From Streptomyces sp. NBC_00377 (GTDB lineage Bacteria; Actinomycetota; Actinomycetes; Streptomycetales; Streptomycetaceae), in assembly GCF_036075115.1 (NCBI RefSeq), contig NZ_CP107958.1:62001-126000 (forward strand): 64,000 nt of DNA, written 5' to 3'. A program made the position numbers and the translations under genes. The notes beneath the pieces are model-generated. The model did no database searches. It was not told the DNA's origin and saw nothing but the letters and a program-made list of their open reading frames with translations. This document shows positions 34,721-44,926 of this stretch, piece by piece. The first letter of the stretch is position 1; every line of letters begins with the position of its first letter.

Positions 34721-36172
34721 TCAGGCTCCGACGGGGACGGCCAGGTACTTGTACTCCAGGAACTCGTCGATGCCGACGCGCCCGCCTTCGCGGCCGAGGC
34801 CTGACTGCTTGACGCCGCCGAAGGGCGCGGCGGGGTTGGAGACCAGTCCGGTGTTGATACCGATCATGCCGCTCTCGAGGCGTTCGGCGACACGCAGGGC
34901 ACGGTCGAGATTCTGGGTGAACAGGTAGGCCGCCAGACCGAATTCGGTGTCGTTGGCGGCGGCGAGGGCCTCGTCCTCGGTCTCGAAGGTGCGGATCGCG
35001 GCCACAGGGCCGAAGATCTCGGAGTCGATGATCGCGGAGTCGGGGGCGATACCGGTGAGGACGGTGGGCGGGTAGAAGCAGCCCGGCCCTTCGGGGAGTT
35101 CACCGCCGGTCAGAACGGCGGCACCGCGCTTGACGGCGTCCTGCACCAGGTCGTGTGCCTTGCTGCGGCCGGCGACGTCGATGAGGGGGCCGACATCCGT
35201 GCCGGGTTCGGTGCCGGGCCCGACGGTGAGGGCGGCCATGCGGGCGGCGAGGCGGGAGGCGAACTCTTCGGCGACGGAGGTGTGGACGAAGATGCGGTTG
35301 GCGGCGCAGCAGGACTCGCCCATGTTGCGCATCTTGGCGACCATGGTGCCCTCGACGGCTACGTCGAGGTCGGCGTCGTCGAAGACGACGAGGGGGGCGT
35401 TGCCGCCCAGTTCCATGGAGGTGCGGATGACGGTGTCGGCGCACTGGGCCAGCAGGATCCGGCCGACCTGGGTGGAGCCGGTGAAGGAGAGCTTGCGGAT
35501 CTTCCCGCCGCGAAGGAGGGGTTCGACGAGGCGGGCGGCGTCGGAGGTGGTGACGATGTTCAGCACACCGGCCGGCAGACCCGCTTCCGTGAGGATCTGA
35601 GCCAGTGCGAGGCTGGTCAGGGGGGTCTGGGGGGCGGGTTTGAGGACGATGGTGCAGCCGGCGGCGATGGCGGGGCCGATCTTGCGGGTGCCCATCGCCA
35701 GGGGGAAGTTCCAGGGGGTGATGAGCAGGCAGGGGCCTACGGGCTGACGGGTGACCAGCAGACGGTTCCTGCCGTCCGGGGCGGTCATCATGCCGCCGTC
35801 GATACGCACGGCTTCCTCGGAGAACCAGCGGAAGAACTCCGCGCCGTAGGCGACCTCGGCACGCGCTTCGGTCAGGGGCTTGCCCATCTCCGAGGTCATC
35901 AGCAGCGCGAGCTCCTCGGTGCGCGCGACGATGATGTCGTAGGCGCGGCGCAGGATCTCGCTGCGCACGCGCGGTGGGGTGGCGGCCCAGGCGGCCTGGG
36001 CGGCGACCGCCGCCTCGACCGCCCGTCGGCCGTCGTCGGGTGCGGCGTCGGCGACCTGGCACAGTTCCTCGCCGGTGGCCGGGTTGTCGACGGACAGGGT
36101 CCGGCCGGACTCCGCGTCCTGCCAGCCACCGCCGATGAACAGCTGCTTGGGAACATCACGGACGACAGTCAT
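34721..36172 (-). CDS. gabD: NAD(P)-dependent succinate-semialdehyde dehydrogenase-like aldehyde dehydrogenase
   Basis: The 483-aa protein has the aldehyde-dehydrogenase landmarks TPWNFPLAMGTRKI, SFTGSTQVGR and general-base Glu in MELGGNAPLVVF. The catalytic Cys lies in GESCCAANRI and the C-terminus has FGGVKQSGLGREGG. Length and motif spacing match GabD-type enzymes, which oxidise succinate semialdehyde to succinate. It sits between an FAD amine oxidase and a hydroxyacid dehydrogenase gene, fitting oxidation of the aldehyde left after deamination. Two adjacent Cys residues (CC) are present at the active site. The substrate is inferred from family. Confidence 0.85.
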   Translation of the reverse strand: MTVVRDVPKQLFIGGGWQDAESGRTLSVDNPATGEELCQVADAAPDDGRRAVEAAVAAQAAWAATPPRVRSEILRRAYDIIVARTEELALLMTSEMGKPLTEARAEVAYGAEFFRWFSEEAVRIDGGMMTAPDGRNRLLVTRQPVGPCLLITPWNFPLAMGTRKIGPAIAAGCTIVLKPAPQTPLTSLALAQILTEAGLPAGVLNIVTTSDAARLVEPLLRGGKIRKLSFTGSTQVGRILLAQCADTVIRTSMELGGNAPLVVFDDADLDVAVEGTMVAKMRNMGESCCAANRIFVHTSVAEEFASRLAARMAALTVGPGTEPGTDVGPLIDVAGRSKAHDLVQDAVKRGAAVLTGGELPEGPGCFYPPTVLTGIAPDSAIIDSEIFGPVAAIRTFETEDEALAAANDTEFGLAAYLFTQNLDRALRVAERLESGMIGINTGLVSNPAAPFGGVKQSGLGREGGRVGIDEFLEYKYLAVPVGA

Positions 36173-36213
36173 CGTGGGTATCTCCTTGTAGGTGTAGAGA
36201 GGCTGCCGACCGG

Positions 36214-37494
36214 TCAGCGGATGCGGTCGAGCGTCTTGTAGTAGGCGCCCGCGAAGGGCAGGAACCAGGCGGTGCCGTTGTAGAGGGGGATGCGGGGCGG
36301 GGTGAGGTCACGGACGGGGCTGGCCTCGGGGTGGCCGTCCATCACCTCGGCCATGACCTGCCCCATGTGGGTGGCCATCTGCACGCCGTGGCCGGCGTAT
36401 CCCATGGAGTAGTGGACGCCGTCCTCGGTCTGCCCGGCGTGCACGATGCGGTCCATGGCGAAGCCGACGGAGCCGCCCCACACGTACTCGATCCTGGCCC
36501 GGGAAAGCTGGGGGAAGATGCCGCACATCTCACGGAACAGGACGGCCCCGCTCTTCTTGTCCGAGGTCGGGTCGGACGGTGCGAAGCGGGCGCGGCCGCC
36601 GAACAGCAGCCGGTTGTCCGGGGTGAGCCGGAAGTAGTGGCAGACCTGGTTGGAGTCGACGATGAGGCGGGCCTTGGGGATGATCTCCCGGGCGAGTTCC
36701 TCGCCGAGCGGCTCGGTGACGATGATGAAGCTGCCCACGCAGACCTGCTGGCGGCGCAGCCACGGGAAGTTTCTGTCGGTGTAGGCGTCGGTGGCCATCA
36801 TGACCTGCCCGGCGCGGATCACACCGCGCTCGGTGCTGATCTCGAACCGTCCGGCGGCGGTACGCCGCACGCCGATGGCAGCGTTGCGCTCGTGGATCTC
36901 GACACCGGTGCGCTCGCACGCCTCGGCCATACCGCGCACGAAGCGGCCGACGTGCAGGGCGGCGCTGAACGGGTCGAGCAGGCCGCCGTGGTAGACGTCG
37001 GATCCGATCTCGGACCGCAGCTCTGACTTACCGACCAGAGTCGTCTCGTGTCCGAAGTACCTGGCCAGGTCGCGCTGTTGGGTTTTCTTGCTCTCGAAGT
37101 GCGCGGGGCGGGACGCGACGCCCAGGCGTCCGACGCGACGGAACTGGCAGTCGATGGACTCCTCGTTCACGAGCCGCTCGACGGTGTCCACGGCCTCGCC
37201 GTAGGAGTTGTAGATCTCGCGAGCCCGCTCCAGTCCGTACCGGCGGACGGCCTGGCCCACGCCGATGGTGAAGCCCAAGTTGGCCATGCCGCCGTTGCGG
37301 GCGGAGGCACCCGAGCCGATCTGTCCCTTCTCGACGAGGGTGACGCGGGCACCCTTGCGGGCGCAGTGCAGGGCAGTGGACAGACCCGTCAGGCCGGCGC
37401 CGACGACCACCAGGTCGGCGTCCTCGGTCAGCGGCTTGCCGGACCGGTCGGGAAACGACCCGGCGGTGTCTATCCAGTAGGGAATCGTCTTCAT
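36214..37494 (-). CDS. FAD-dependent amine oxidase (PuuB/OrdL-like)
   Basis: The 426-aa protein starts at ATG 37494 with AAGGA 5 nt upstream. The N-terminal Rossmann motif is LVVVGAGLTGLSTALHC, followed by SGASARNGGMANLG, typical of DAO-family gamma-glutamylputrescine oxidases. The C-terminal MGYAGHGVQMATHMG binds flavin. It would oxidise an amine or N-substituted amino acid to an aldehyde plus ammonia and peroxide. The semialdehyde dehydrogenase gene directly downstream can take the product. 318 bp separates it from the upstream ABC genes, so a second promoter may exist. Confidence 0.85.
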   Translation of the reverse strand: MKTIPYWIDTAGSFPDRSGKPLTEDADLVVVGAGLTGLSTALHCARKGARVTLVEKGQIGSGASARNGGMANLGFTIGVGQAVRRYGLERAREIYNSYGEAVDTVERLVNEESIDCQFRRVGRLGVASRPAHFESKKTQQRDLARYFGHETTLVGKSELRSEIGSDVYHGGLLDPFSAALHVGRFVRGMAEACERTGVEIHERNAAIGVRRTAAGRFEISTERGVIRAGQVMMATDAYTDRNFPWLRRQQVCVGSFIIVTEPLGEELAREIIPKARLIVDSNQVCHYFRLTPDNRLLFGGRARFAPSDPTSDKKSGAVLFREMCGIFPQLSRARIEYVWGGSVGFAMDRIVHAGQTEDGVHYSMGYAGHGVQMATHMGQVMAEVMDGHPEASPVRDLTPPRIPLYNGTAWFLPFAGAYYKTLDRIR

Positions 37495-37812
37495 GTCGGT
37501 CCTTAGCGGGGAGTTTCGAGGTGGGGGGTGGCCGGACACCACCCGGGCGCTGTCAGCACCTGCGCGGCCCGTGTCGGCGGGAAGGCTCCGGTGAGGGGCT
37601 CTGCGGGCAGGACGTGCTGACTTGCCTGTTGGCCGCCGAGTTTGCGGACGAGCGCGACGAGGGGAGCGCTGGGGACGGTGAGGTTCAGTTCGACGTCGAA
37701 CTGAAGGTGTTGAAGACGCGGACGGGCAGGGTGCGGAAGTTATGTCACCCGCGGTCGGCCGGCACCTTCTCCGGACTTGCGGACAGGGCCGCTGCCGCAG
37801 GTCCGTGCCCTG
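37495..37812. other. Gap inside the catabolic operon
   Basis: These 318 bp between the ABC ATPase stop and the FAD oxidase start hold no supportable gene. It is the largest gap in the operon and could hold an internal promoter. Confidence 0.4.
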
Positions 37813-38576
<764 letters not shown>

Positions 38577-38580
<4 letters not shown>

Positions 38581-39533
38581 AGCAGGGACTCCCTCGTGGT
38601 GGGGACGGGCCGGCCGGCCCCGGGCTCGGCCGAGGTGTCGGCCGGGGTCAGCCGTGCCCGGGTGGAGCGGGAGAACCGGCGCTCGATCATGGACTGGGGC
38701 ACGCTCAGCACCAGCGTCATGATCAGGTACCAGAGGCTGGCCACGATCAGCAGCGGAATCGTCTGGTAGGTGCGGGCGTAGATCGCCTGGGCGCTCTGCA
38801 GCAGGTCGGCGACGCCGAGCACGCTCACCAGCGAGGTCTCCTTGAGCATGCCGATCACCTGGTTGCCGGTGGCCGGGATGATGGCCGGCATGGTCTGCGG
38901 GATGATCACGTGCCGGAGCTTGGTGAACCCCGACATGCCCAGCGACTCCGCGGCTTCGTGCTGCCCGCGGCTGACCGAGGCGAACCCGCCGCGGATGATC
39001 TCGGACATGTAGGCGGCCTGGTTGAGCGTCAACCCCACGATGGCCGCGGTCATCGGTGTCATGATCGCGTTCACGTTCACTGGTGTGGAGATGTCGGTGA
39101 ACGGGATACCGATCGAGAGGTGCGGGTAGAGCGCCGCGATGTTGAACCAGAAGACCAGCTGCACAAGCACGGGGGTGCCGCGGAAGAAGGTGATGTAGAG
39201 CTGGGCCAGCCCGGAGACGGGCCGCTGGTGCGACATGCGCATCACCGCCAGCACCAGCCCCAGCACCGTGCCCAGAGCCATGCTCGCCACGGTCAGAATC
39301 AGCGTGACCAGCAGGCCGTTGAGGATGGTTTCCGTGGTGAAGTAGCTGAACACCACCGGCCAGCGGAAGTTCTCGTTCGTCACTGCGGTCCACACCAGAC
39401 CGGCGACGATCGCGATCGCGACGGCCCAGGCGACGTAGTCGCGCGGCCGTTTCGGCGTGATCCGCTTCTTGTCTTCGGCCCGTAGTTGTGGCACCGGTCC
39501 GCTCCTGGTCGTCGTGGTCTCGATCACGTCCAT
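38577..39533 (-). CDS. Polar amino-acid ABC permease (HisM/GlnP type)
   Basis: The 318-aa protein has five or six hydrophobic spans and the permease EAA loop ([22 protein letters not shown], quoted in part). An extra hydrophilic C-tail is rich in Arg and Pro. It begins 7 bp after the solute-binding-protein gene and ends in a GTGA overlap with the ATPase. A single permease gene implies a homodimeric channel. The cargo is a polar amino acid or related amine. Confidence 0.9.
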
Positions 39534-39540
39534 CGGCGTC

Positions 39541-40560
39541 TCAGTCCTGTGGGACGGCCATGGCCGCGGACTTGGCCCCGAGATCCTGGAAACCCCAGCG
39601 GCCCAGCGCCTGGGCGTACTTGGGGCTGTCGATGATCGACTGGACGGCGGCCTTCACCGCGGGGGTCAGCGGTGAGCCCTTCTTCAGGGCGACGGTCACG
39701 GGCTTGGTGGTCACCAGGGGCTTGAGGGCGTCGAACGTCTTGGGCTGCTGCGCGGCCGCCCACTCGAGCGCGATGAAGTCGTACATGACCGCGTCGATCC
39801 GCTTGGAGACCAGCTGGGTCAGAGCGTCGTTCACGCTGGGCAGGGGCACCGCCTCGATGGCCGGTTTGCCCTTGCTCGTACAGTCCTGCTTGGACAGCTG
39901 GGGCAGCCACTGCAGCTGCTGGGTGGTGCCGGACGTGACACCGACGCGGTGCCCGCACAGCGTGTGGGTGCCCAGCCTCTGCGGGTTCCCGTAAGGGACG
40001 GACACTCCGGTCCCGGAGTTGACGTAGTCGACCATGTCGAGGGCCTTCAGCCGGTCCTTCGTGGCGCCCATGGTGGAGGCGGTGAAGTCGTACCGATCGG
40101 CCTGCAGTCCGGTGATGATGGTGTCGAACTTGACGTTGTTGATCTGGAGCTTCAGGCCGAGCTTGGCGGCGATCAGCCGGGCCATGTCCGGGTTGAACCC
40201 GATCGGGGTCTTGTTGTCCGATGCCATGAACATGGTGGGCGGGTAGGCCAGGTCCATGGCCACCGAGAGCGTGCCCTTGGCCTTCACCGCCGCGGGCAGC
40301 AGCTTCACCGCGTTCGGGTCCGGCTTCACGCCGACCGAGATGTCGTCGGTGTGCTCGACGGAGGGGCCTGAACCTCCGCCCTGCGCGGTGCTCTTCGCCC
40401 CCACGTTCTGCCCGGTGCCACCCGCCCCGCACGCGGCAAGCGCGAGGGCCAGGGCCGACGTGACGATCGGGACACTCAAGTTTCTGCTGACCTGCAGGGC
40501 GGCAGCCCGGGCGCCTGCGGTGCGGAATGCGGTTCTGTGGCCTGTCCGGTTACTTTCCAT
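39541..40560 (-). CDS. Amino-acid ABC transporter solute-binding lipoprotein
   Basis: The 339-aa protein carries a long basic N-terminus, a hydrophobic signal and lipobox LAAC with lipidated Cys44. The mature part is a type II periplasmic-binding fold (SBP_bac_3): SVAMDLAYPPTMF, then IGFNPDMARLIAAKLG and TGLQADRYDFTAS. It captures a polar amino acid or amine outside the cell for the permease downstream. It is the first transporter gene and starts 106 bp after the HAD gene, in the direction of transcription. Confidence 0.92.
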   Translation of the reverse strand: MESNRTGHRTAFRTAGARAAALQVSRNLSVPIVTSALALALAACGAGGTGQNVGAKSTAQGGGSGPSVEHTDDISVGVKPDPNAVKLLPAAVKAKGTLSVAMDLAYPPTMFMASDNKTPIGFNPDMARLIAAKLGLKLQINNVKFDTIITGLQADRYDFTASTMGATKDRLKALDMVDYVNSGTGVSVPYGNPQRLGTHTLCGHRVGVTSGTTQQLQWLPQLSKQDCTSKGKPAIEAVPLPSVNDALTQLVSKRIDAVMYDFIALEWAAAQQPKTFDALKPLVTTKPVTVALKKGSPLTPAVKAAVQSIIDSPKYAQALGRWGFQDLGAKSAAMAVPQD

Positions 40561-40666
40561 GGCGGTGCCTCCTGGAGAACGCTGGGGATGCGGCGGTTAC
40601 GGGGAGTCCGGGATACGGGGGACGGTGTACGGATCGGACCAAGGGGTGGGACCTCGTCGTACGGCG

Positions 40667-41347
40667 TCAGATGCCCAGCATCTGGTTGAGCTCGTTGAGG
40701 GACTTGACGGTTACGTAGTCGTAGCCGTGGGTGACCGGGTCGCAGCCGCGGTCCAGCAGGACGAGGTTGCGGAAGCCCATGTCGTGCATCGGCATCAGGT
40801 CGTAGCGGGTGTGCGACGAGACGTGCACGAAGTCCTCGGGGAACGCGTCGAGCTGGTCGAGCATGTACTCGAACGCCGCGTAGCGGGGCTTGTAGTAGCC
40901 GGCCTGCTCCGCGGTGAAGACCGCATGGAAGTCCGCTCCGAGCCGGGGCACGCTCTCCGCGAGGTAGGAATCCTCGGCGTTGGAGAGGATCACCAGCTTG
41001 TAGTTCTCGCCCATCTTCTTCAGCGGTTCCGGCACGTCCGCGTGCGGGCCCCAGCTGCGCACGCCGTCGGCGAACCGCTTGCCTGCGTCCGGGGCGGCCT
41101 TCACGCCCCACTTGCGGCAGACCCCCTCGAAGGCGTCCTGCAGAGTCTGCTCGTAGGGATAGAACCTGCCGAGGACCGAGTCGTAGCGGTAGCCGCGGAA
41201 CTCCTTGACGAACTGGTCCCAGTGCTCGGCCGGAATCTGGTCGCCGACGAGTTCACGCGTGATGGGGGTCATCGGCCACTCGATCAACGTGCCGTAGCAG
41301 TCGAACGAGACGTACTTCGGGCGGAACTGGAACGAGGGAATGGGCAT
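40667..41347 (-). CDS. Haloacid dehalogenase type II-like hydrolase
   Basis: The 226-aa protein has the nucleophile Asp16 in SFDCYGTL, the Ser/Asn motif VILSNAED and a Lys in YYKPRY. These match the L-2-haloacid dehalogenase branch of the HAD superfamily. Where type II dehalogenases usually have SSNPWD, this protein reads SSHTRYD, so true dehalogenation is doubtful. It lies in a catabolic operon between an amino-acid oxidase and a transporter. It may hydrolyse a phosphorylated or C2-substituted intermediate. Confidence 0.8.
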   Translation of the reverse strand: MPIPSFQFRPKYVSFDCYGTLIEWPMTPITRELVGDQIPAEHWDQFVKEFRGYRYDSVLGRFYPYEQTLQDAFEGVCRKWGVKAAPDAGKRFADGVRSWGPHADVPEPLKKMGENYKLVILSNAEDSYLAESVPRLGADFHAVFTAEQAGYYKPRYAAFEYMLDQLDAFPEDFVHVSSHTRYDLMPMHDMGFRNLVLLDRGCDPVTHGYDYVTVKSLNELNQMLGI

Positions 41348-41467
41348 GGCGGTACTCCGTTTCTTGGGCTTGGGAGACTGGTCAGGGCCGGCCGCGAACA
41401 GATTTTGGGCATGCCCACGACAGAACGGTCGGAACGCTGGGTTGAGGGCGTGGACGATCGCCGTGGA

Positions 41468-42604
41468 TCAGGCGGCGCCGACTCCCGCCGGAGCGAGGAA
41501 GGCGACGGGGTGCTGGGTGGTGCCGTCGAGCGCCAGGTCTGCGGCGATCTCTCCCATCGCGGGCGAGATCTTGAAGCCGCTGCCCGAGAAGCCGGCCATG
41601 ACGATGATGTCGTCCTCGCCGGGAAGATGACCGACGAGCGGGTTGCCGGACCGCGTGTAGCCCTCCATGTAGGCCGACGTCCTGATGGGGTCGGGGTTCA
41701 GGTCGGGCATGAGTTCACCGATGAGCTCGCGGAAGGTGCCGAGTTCCTCGGGGCGGACGGTACGGTCGAGCCGTTCGGGCTCGGGCACCGGGGCATGGTA
41801 TTTCGGGGAGAGACCGAGCTTGACGGAGATGCCGTCGGGCGACGGGATTCCGAAGCAGTCATGCGGTGCGGCGCGCACGAAGGGAGGCGCACCGCCCGCG
41901 AACCAGTCGTGGCGGGTGGGCAGGTGCCAGGAGCAGACCACCCGGCGGACGTCGATCGTTTGGGGAAGGTCCGGGAGCAGGGTGTTGATCCAGGGACCCA
42001 CGCTCACCACGGCGGCGTCCACGTGGTCCGTGCCCTGGTCGGTGACGATCCGCACCCCACCGCCCGCTGCGGGGACGACGTCGCGCACCGTGGTGTAGCG
42101 GTGCAGCCGGGCGCCCAGGTGCTCGGCACGGGCGGCGGCGGCCTGGATGGACGCCTCCGGCCTGATGATGGCGCCCAACCGGTCCAGGACGGCGATGTGT
42201 CCGTCCGGCAGCCGGTGCTGCGGGTAGCGGCGGGCGAGTTCCCCCTGCTCCAGTACTTCGTGATCCAGCCCCTGGGCGGTGCTGGTGGAGAGGAGGAGGC
42301 TCATGGAGGGTGAGGACGCCTCTCCCATCACCAGGCTGCCGCTGCGGCGTCGCAGCGTCCGGCCCGTCTCCGCTTGGAGCTGCTCCCACATCCGGTCCGC
42401 GAGCCGCAGCAGAGGAATGTACGCGGGCTCTCCGAGATGGGCGGCCCGGTAGATACGGCTCTCGCCTCCGGCCGCGCCGCGGTCGTGGCCCGGTGCGTAC
42501 CGGTCGTAGCCGATGACCTCGGCTCCGCGTGCGGCCAGTCGCCACATGGTCTGGCTGCCCATGCTGCCGGCACCGATCACGGCGACGCGCTTCGGGATGC
42601 GCAT
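41468..42604 (-). CDS. FAD-dependent N-methyl-amino-acid oxidase (SolA/MSOX-like)
   Basis: The 378-aa protein starts at ATG 42604 with GAGAGGAG 7 nt upstream. The N-terminus holds the FAD motif VAVIGAGSMGSQTMWRLAARG; the C-terminus has GFSGSGFKISPAMGE, as in monomeric sarcosine oxidase and N-methyltryptophan oxidase. Where such enzymes carry the Cys that binds FAD covalently, this protein appears to read RTSAYMEG by eye, so the flavin may be non-covalent. It heads the eight-gene catabolic operon, divergent from a PucR regulator. It probably oxidises a secondary amine or N-methyl amino acid. Confidence 0.85.
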   Translation of the reverse strand: MRIPKRVAVIGAGSMGSQTMWRLAARGAEVIGYDRYAPGHDRGAAGGESRIYRAAHLGEPAYIPLLRLADRMWEQLQAETGRTLRRRSGSLVMGEASSPSMSLLLSTSTAQGLDHEVLEQGELARRYPQHRLPDGHIAVLDRLGAIIRPEASIQAAAARAEHLGARLHRYTTVRDVVPAAGGGVRIVTDQGTDHVDAAVVSVGPWINTLLPDLPQTIDVRRVVCSWHLPTRHDWFAGGAPPFVRAAPHDCFGIPSPDGISVKLGLSPKYHAPVPEPERLDRTVRPEELGTFRELIGELMPDLNPDPIRTSAYMEGYTRSGNPLVGHLPGEDDIIVMAGFSGSGFKISPAMGEIAADLALDGTTQHPVAFLAPAGVGAA

Positions 42605-42651
42605 GAGGTCGCTCCTCTCGATGGTGTGGTCTGGGTGGCAGTCGGGCCCCA

Positions 42652-42671
42652 GCACGGTGCGGATACCGTGC
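42652..42671. promoter_or_regulatory. Inverted repeat in the solA-pucR divergent promoter region
   Basis: GCACGGT (42652-42658) and ACCGTGC (42665-42671) form a perfect 7-bp inverted repeat with a 6-bp spacer, 48 bp upstream of the SolA-like start. It is a candidate operator for the divergently encoded PucR protein. Confidence 0.45.
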
Positions 42672-42881
42672 GGACCTTCGCAGTTCGGATCCTGCTGGGG
42701 ATGGCGTTCACTTTCCGCCCGGCGGAACCCGCAGGTCAACCCACACTGTGTTCCGCCTTGGGGTCTTCTCGAGACGGTCTGTCACGGCGGACGAGCGGAC
42801 TGCCCAAATGACGGCCGCTTCTTGTCACGATGAGTTGCCGGTGCCAAGGTGAGCCCGATTCCTTCAGAAGAAAGACCCCCT

Positions 42882-44504
42882 ATGCCGCCCAGACACACCA
42901 CAACCGGGCACTTTCCCACGCTCAGGGAGGTACTGCTCCTGCCCGTGCTCGCCGAAGGGATGCCGCGCGTGCTGGCCGGCGAGTCACAGCTGGACAGCCC
43001 GGTGCGCTGGGTGCACGTCACCGAGCTGCTCAACCCAGCGGACTTCCTGGAGGGCGGCGAGCTGGTACTGACGACCGGCATGCCGCACCCCGAGGACGCC
43101 TCCGAGCTGCGCGGCTACGTCGACCAGCTCGCGGACGTCGGCGCGGCCGGCCTGATCGTGGAGCTCGGTTACCGGTACCAGAAGGTGCCCCAGGAGCTGG
43201 TGGCGGCGTGCCGTGCTCGTGACGTGCCGCTGGTCGAGCTGGCTCGTGGCGTCCGGTTCATCGACGTCACGCAGATCGTGCACGCGCTCATCCTCGACGC
43301 CCAGGGGGCCCTGCTGCGCCGCGGGAGGGATATCCAGGACATCTTCACCGCCCTGACGCTGCGGGGCGCGGAGCCCGAGGAGCTGGTGCACACCACCGCG
43401 GAGCTCACCGGCGCCCCCGTGGTGCTGGAGGATCTCACCCACCGGGTTCTCATGTGCGAGCTGCTCGGTCGGCCGTACGAGCCGGTGGTCTCGGCCTGGT
43501 CGCGGCGTTCGCGGGCCGCACCCACACCGGAGAGGATCCAGCCGAGCGGCCCGGAAGGATGGCTGATCGCGCCGGTGCGGGACCACCAGGGGCCCTGGGG
43601 GCGGCTGGTCCTGCTGGAGGGCCGACTGAACGCCGAGCCCGACCCGGAACACGTCCTCGTCCTGGAAAGTGCGGCGGTCGCGCTGACCATGGCCCGCCTG
43701 GCAGGGCAGGCCTGGTGGGAGCGCCGGGCCCACCGCTCCGTACTGCGAGACCTGTACGAGCGGCGTTTCCGGTCCCCCGCCGACGCGCGTGCCCGCACCG
43801 AGGCTCTGGGTCTCCCGACCTTCGGACACCGGCTCTTCGCCGTGGTCATCCGGCACCCGTGCACGGGCACCGGGGATGAGCATCTCGACGAGCGGATAGC
43901 GAAGGCGCTGACGCATACGGGCGTGCGGGCTCTGGTCGGCGAGACCGCCCCGGGCCGGATCGGCGTGCTCATGGCACTGGCACAGGCGAGCGCCTGGCAA
44001 CCGGTCGCCGAGCGGATCGGCCGTCTGACCAGGGAAGAGCTCGGACCGCGGGCAGTCGTGGCCGTCGGCCCCGGGGTGACCGACCTCGGCGGGATCGCCC
44101 GGTCGTGGCAGGAGGCGGAGCAGACGGCCGAGGCCATCACCCCGGCCTCCCCGCAGCGGTGGTTCTACGTGCCCGCCGACGTCCGCCTGCCGGACCTGCT
44201 GGGCGTCCTGCGGGAGGACACCCGTCTCCAGCGGTACGCGGAACGGCAACTGAACCGCCTCATAGAGCACGACGACCGCAACAGCGGCGATCTGCTCCCG
44301 GCGCTGCGCGCCTATCTGGCGGCGGCCGGGAACAAGTCGGTGGCGGCGAAACACGTCGGCATGTCCCGGCAGGCGTACTACCAGCGCCTGCACACCATCG
44401 AACGGCTCCTCGGCTGCGACCTGGAATCAGGTCTGCAGCGCACGTCCCTGCATATCGCAGTGCTGGTCCTGGACGCCGGTGAGACTCCCGCTCCTGGCGC
44501 ATGA
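42882..44504 (+). CDS. PucR-family transcriptional regulator
   Basis: The ~540-aa protein has an N-terminal PucR sensor domain (LDSPVRWVHVTELLNP, GGELVLTTGM) and a central GGDEF-like region. The C-terminal PucR-type helix-turn-helix is LRAYLAAAGNKSVAAKHVGMSRQAYYQRLH, quoted in part. PucR proteins usually activate purine or amino-compound catabolism upon sensing a pathway intermediate. Divergent placement from an eight-gene amine/amino-acid catabolic operon makes that operon the likely target. ATG 42882 is chosen; GTG 42849 is an in-frame alternative, and neither has a strong ribosome binding site. It is closely similar in layout to the regulator at 49.7 kb. Confidence 0.88.
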   Translation: MPPRHTTTGHFPTLREVLLLPVLAEGMPRVLAGESQLDSPVRWVHVTELLNPADFLEGGELVLTTGMPHPEDASELRGYVDQLADVGAAGLIVELGYRYQKVPQELVAACRARDVPLVELARGVRFIDVTQIVHALILDAQGALLRRGRDIQDIFTALTLRGAEPEELVHTTAELTGAPVVLEDLTHRVLMCELLGRPYEPVVSAWSRRSRAAPTPERIQPSGPEGWLIAPVRDHQGPWGRLVLLEGRLNAEPDPEHVLVLESAAVALTMARLAGQAWWERRAHRSVLRDLYERRFRSPADARARTEALGLPTFGHRLFAVVIRHPCTGTGDEHLDERIAKALTHTGVRALVGETAPGRIGVLMALAQASAWQPVAERIGRLTREELGPRAVVAVGPGVTDLGGIARSWQEAEQTAEAITPASPQRWFYVPADVRLPDLLGVLREDTRLQRYAERQLNRLIEHDDRNSGDLLPALRAYLAAAGNKSVAAKHVGMSRQAYYQRLHTIERLLGCDLESGLQRTSLHIAVLVLDAGETPAPGA

Positions 44505-44926
44505 CCCCGGCGCCATATGAGTTCACGCCCCTCGGCGAGGGGTGGCCAAGGTAGGCAGGCACGCCCGGTATTGGACTGAAGGACGTAGACGGCGATCAGG
44601 CCCCCGAGAAGGGCGCGACAGAATGTGCCCGCCTGGAATCAGAACGGGGCTATCACCCCACCAAGGGGCAGGGGTGTCGACGGTACCGATGCCGCAGAAC
44701 GGCTGCACCACCCCGCTCGGCAGGTTCGCCCTGAGCTGGTCGGGCGGGTGCGGGTGGCGCCATGGCGCTCGCCTCGGTCAGGAACGGGGCGCGACCAGGA
44801 CGCGGAACGGCCCCTGCCACGACGGCCAGGGGCTGGTGGGACGCGGCTCGCGAAAAGCCGCAGCGCGCGGGAGTGCCCGGCGGCCGGTGGGCGGCGTCAC
44901 CGCCGCCCACCGCGGAAGCAGACGGC
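44505..44926. other. Convergent intergenic region with terminator hairpins
   Basis: No supportable gene between the PucR gene (+) and the tartrate-dehydrogenase-like gene (-). It holds a small hairpin (CCCCT/AGGGG near 44528-44542) and a strong hairpin at 44885-44912. Confidence 0.55.
44885..44912. terminator. Perfect 12-bp stem, 4-nt loop hairpin
   Basis: CGGTGGGCGGCG (44885-44896) pairs perfectly with 44901-44912 around loop TCAC, 15 bp beyond the stop of the minus-strand dehydrogenase gene. It probably terminates that gene, and possibly the convergent pucR transcript. Confidence 0.75.

Noticed and set aside
40667..41347. True L-2-haloacid dehalogenase
   Set aside because: The fold fits, but the usual SSNPWD motif is replaced by SSHTRYD and no halogenated-substrate context exists, so only a family-level call is made.
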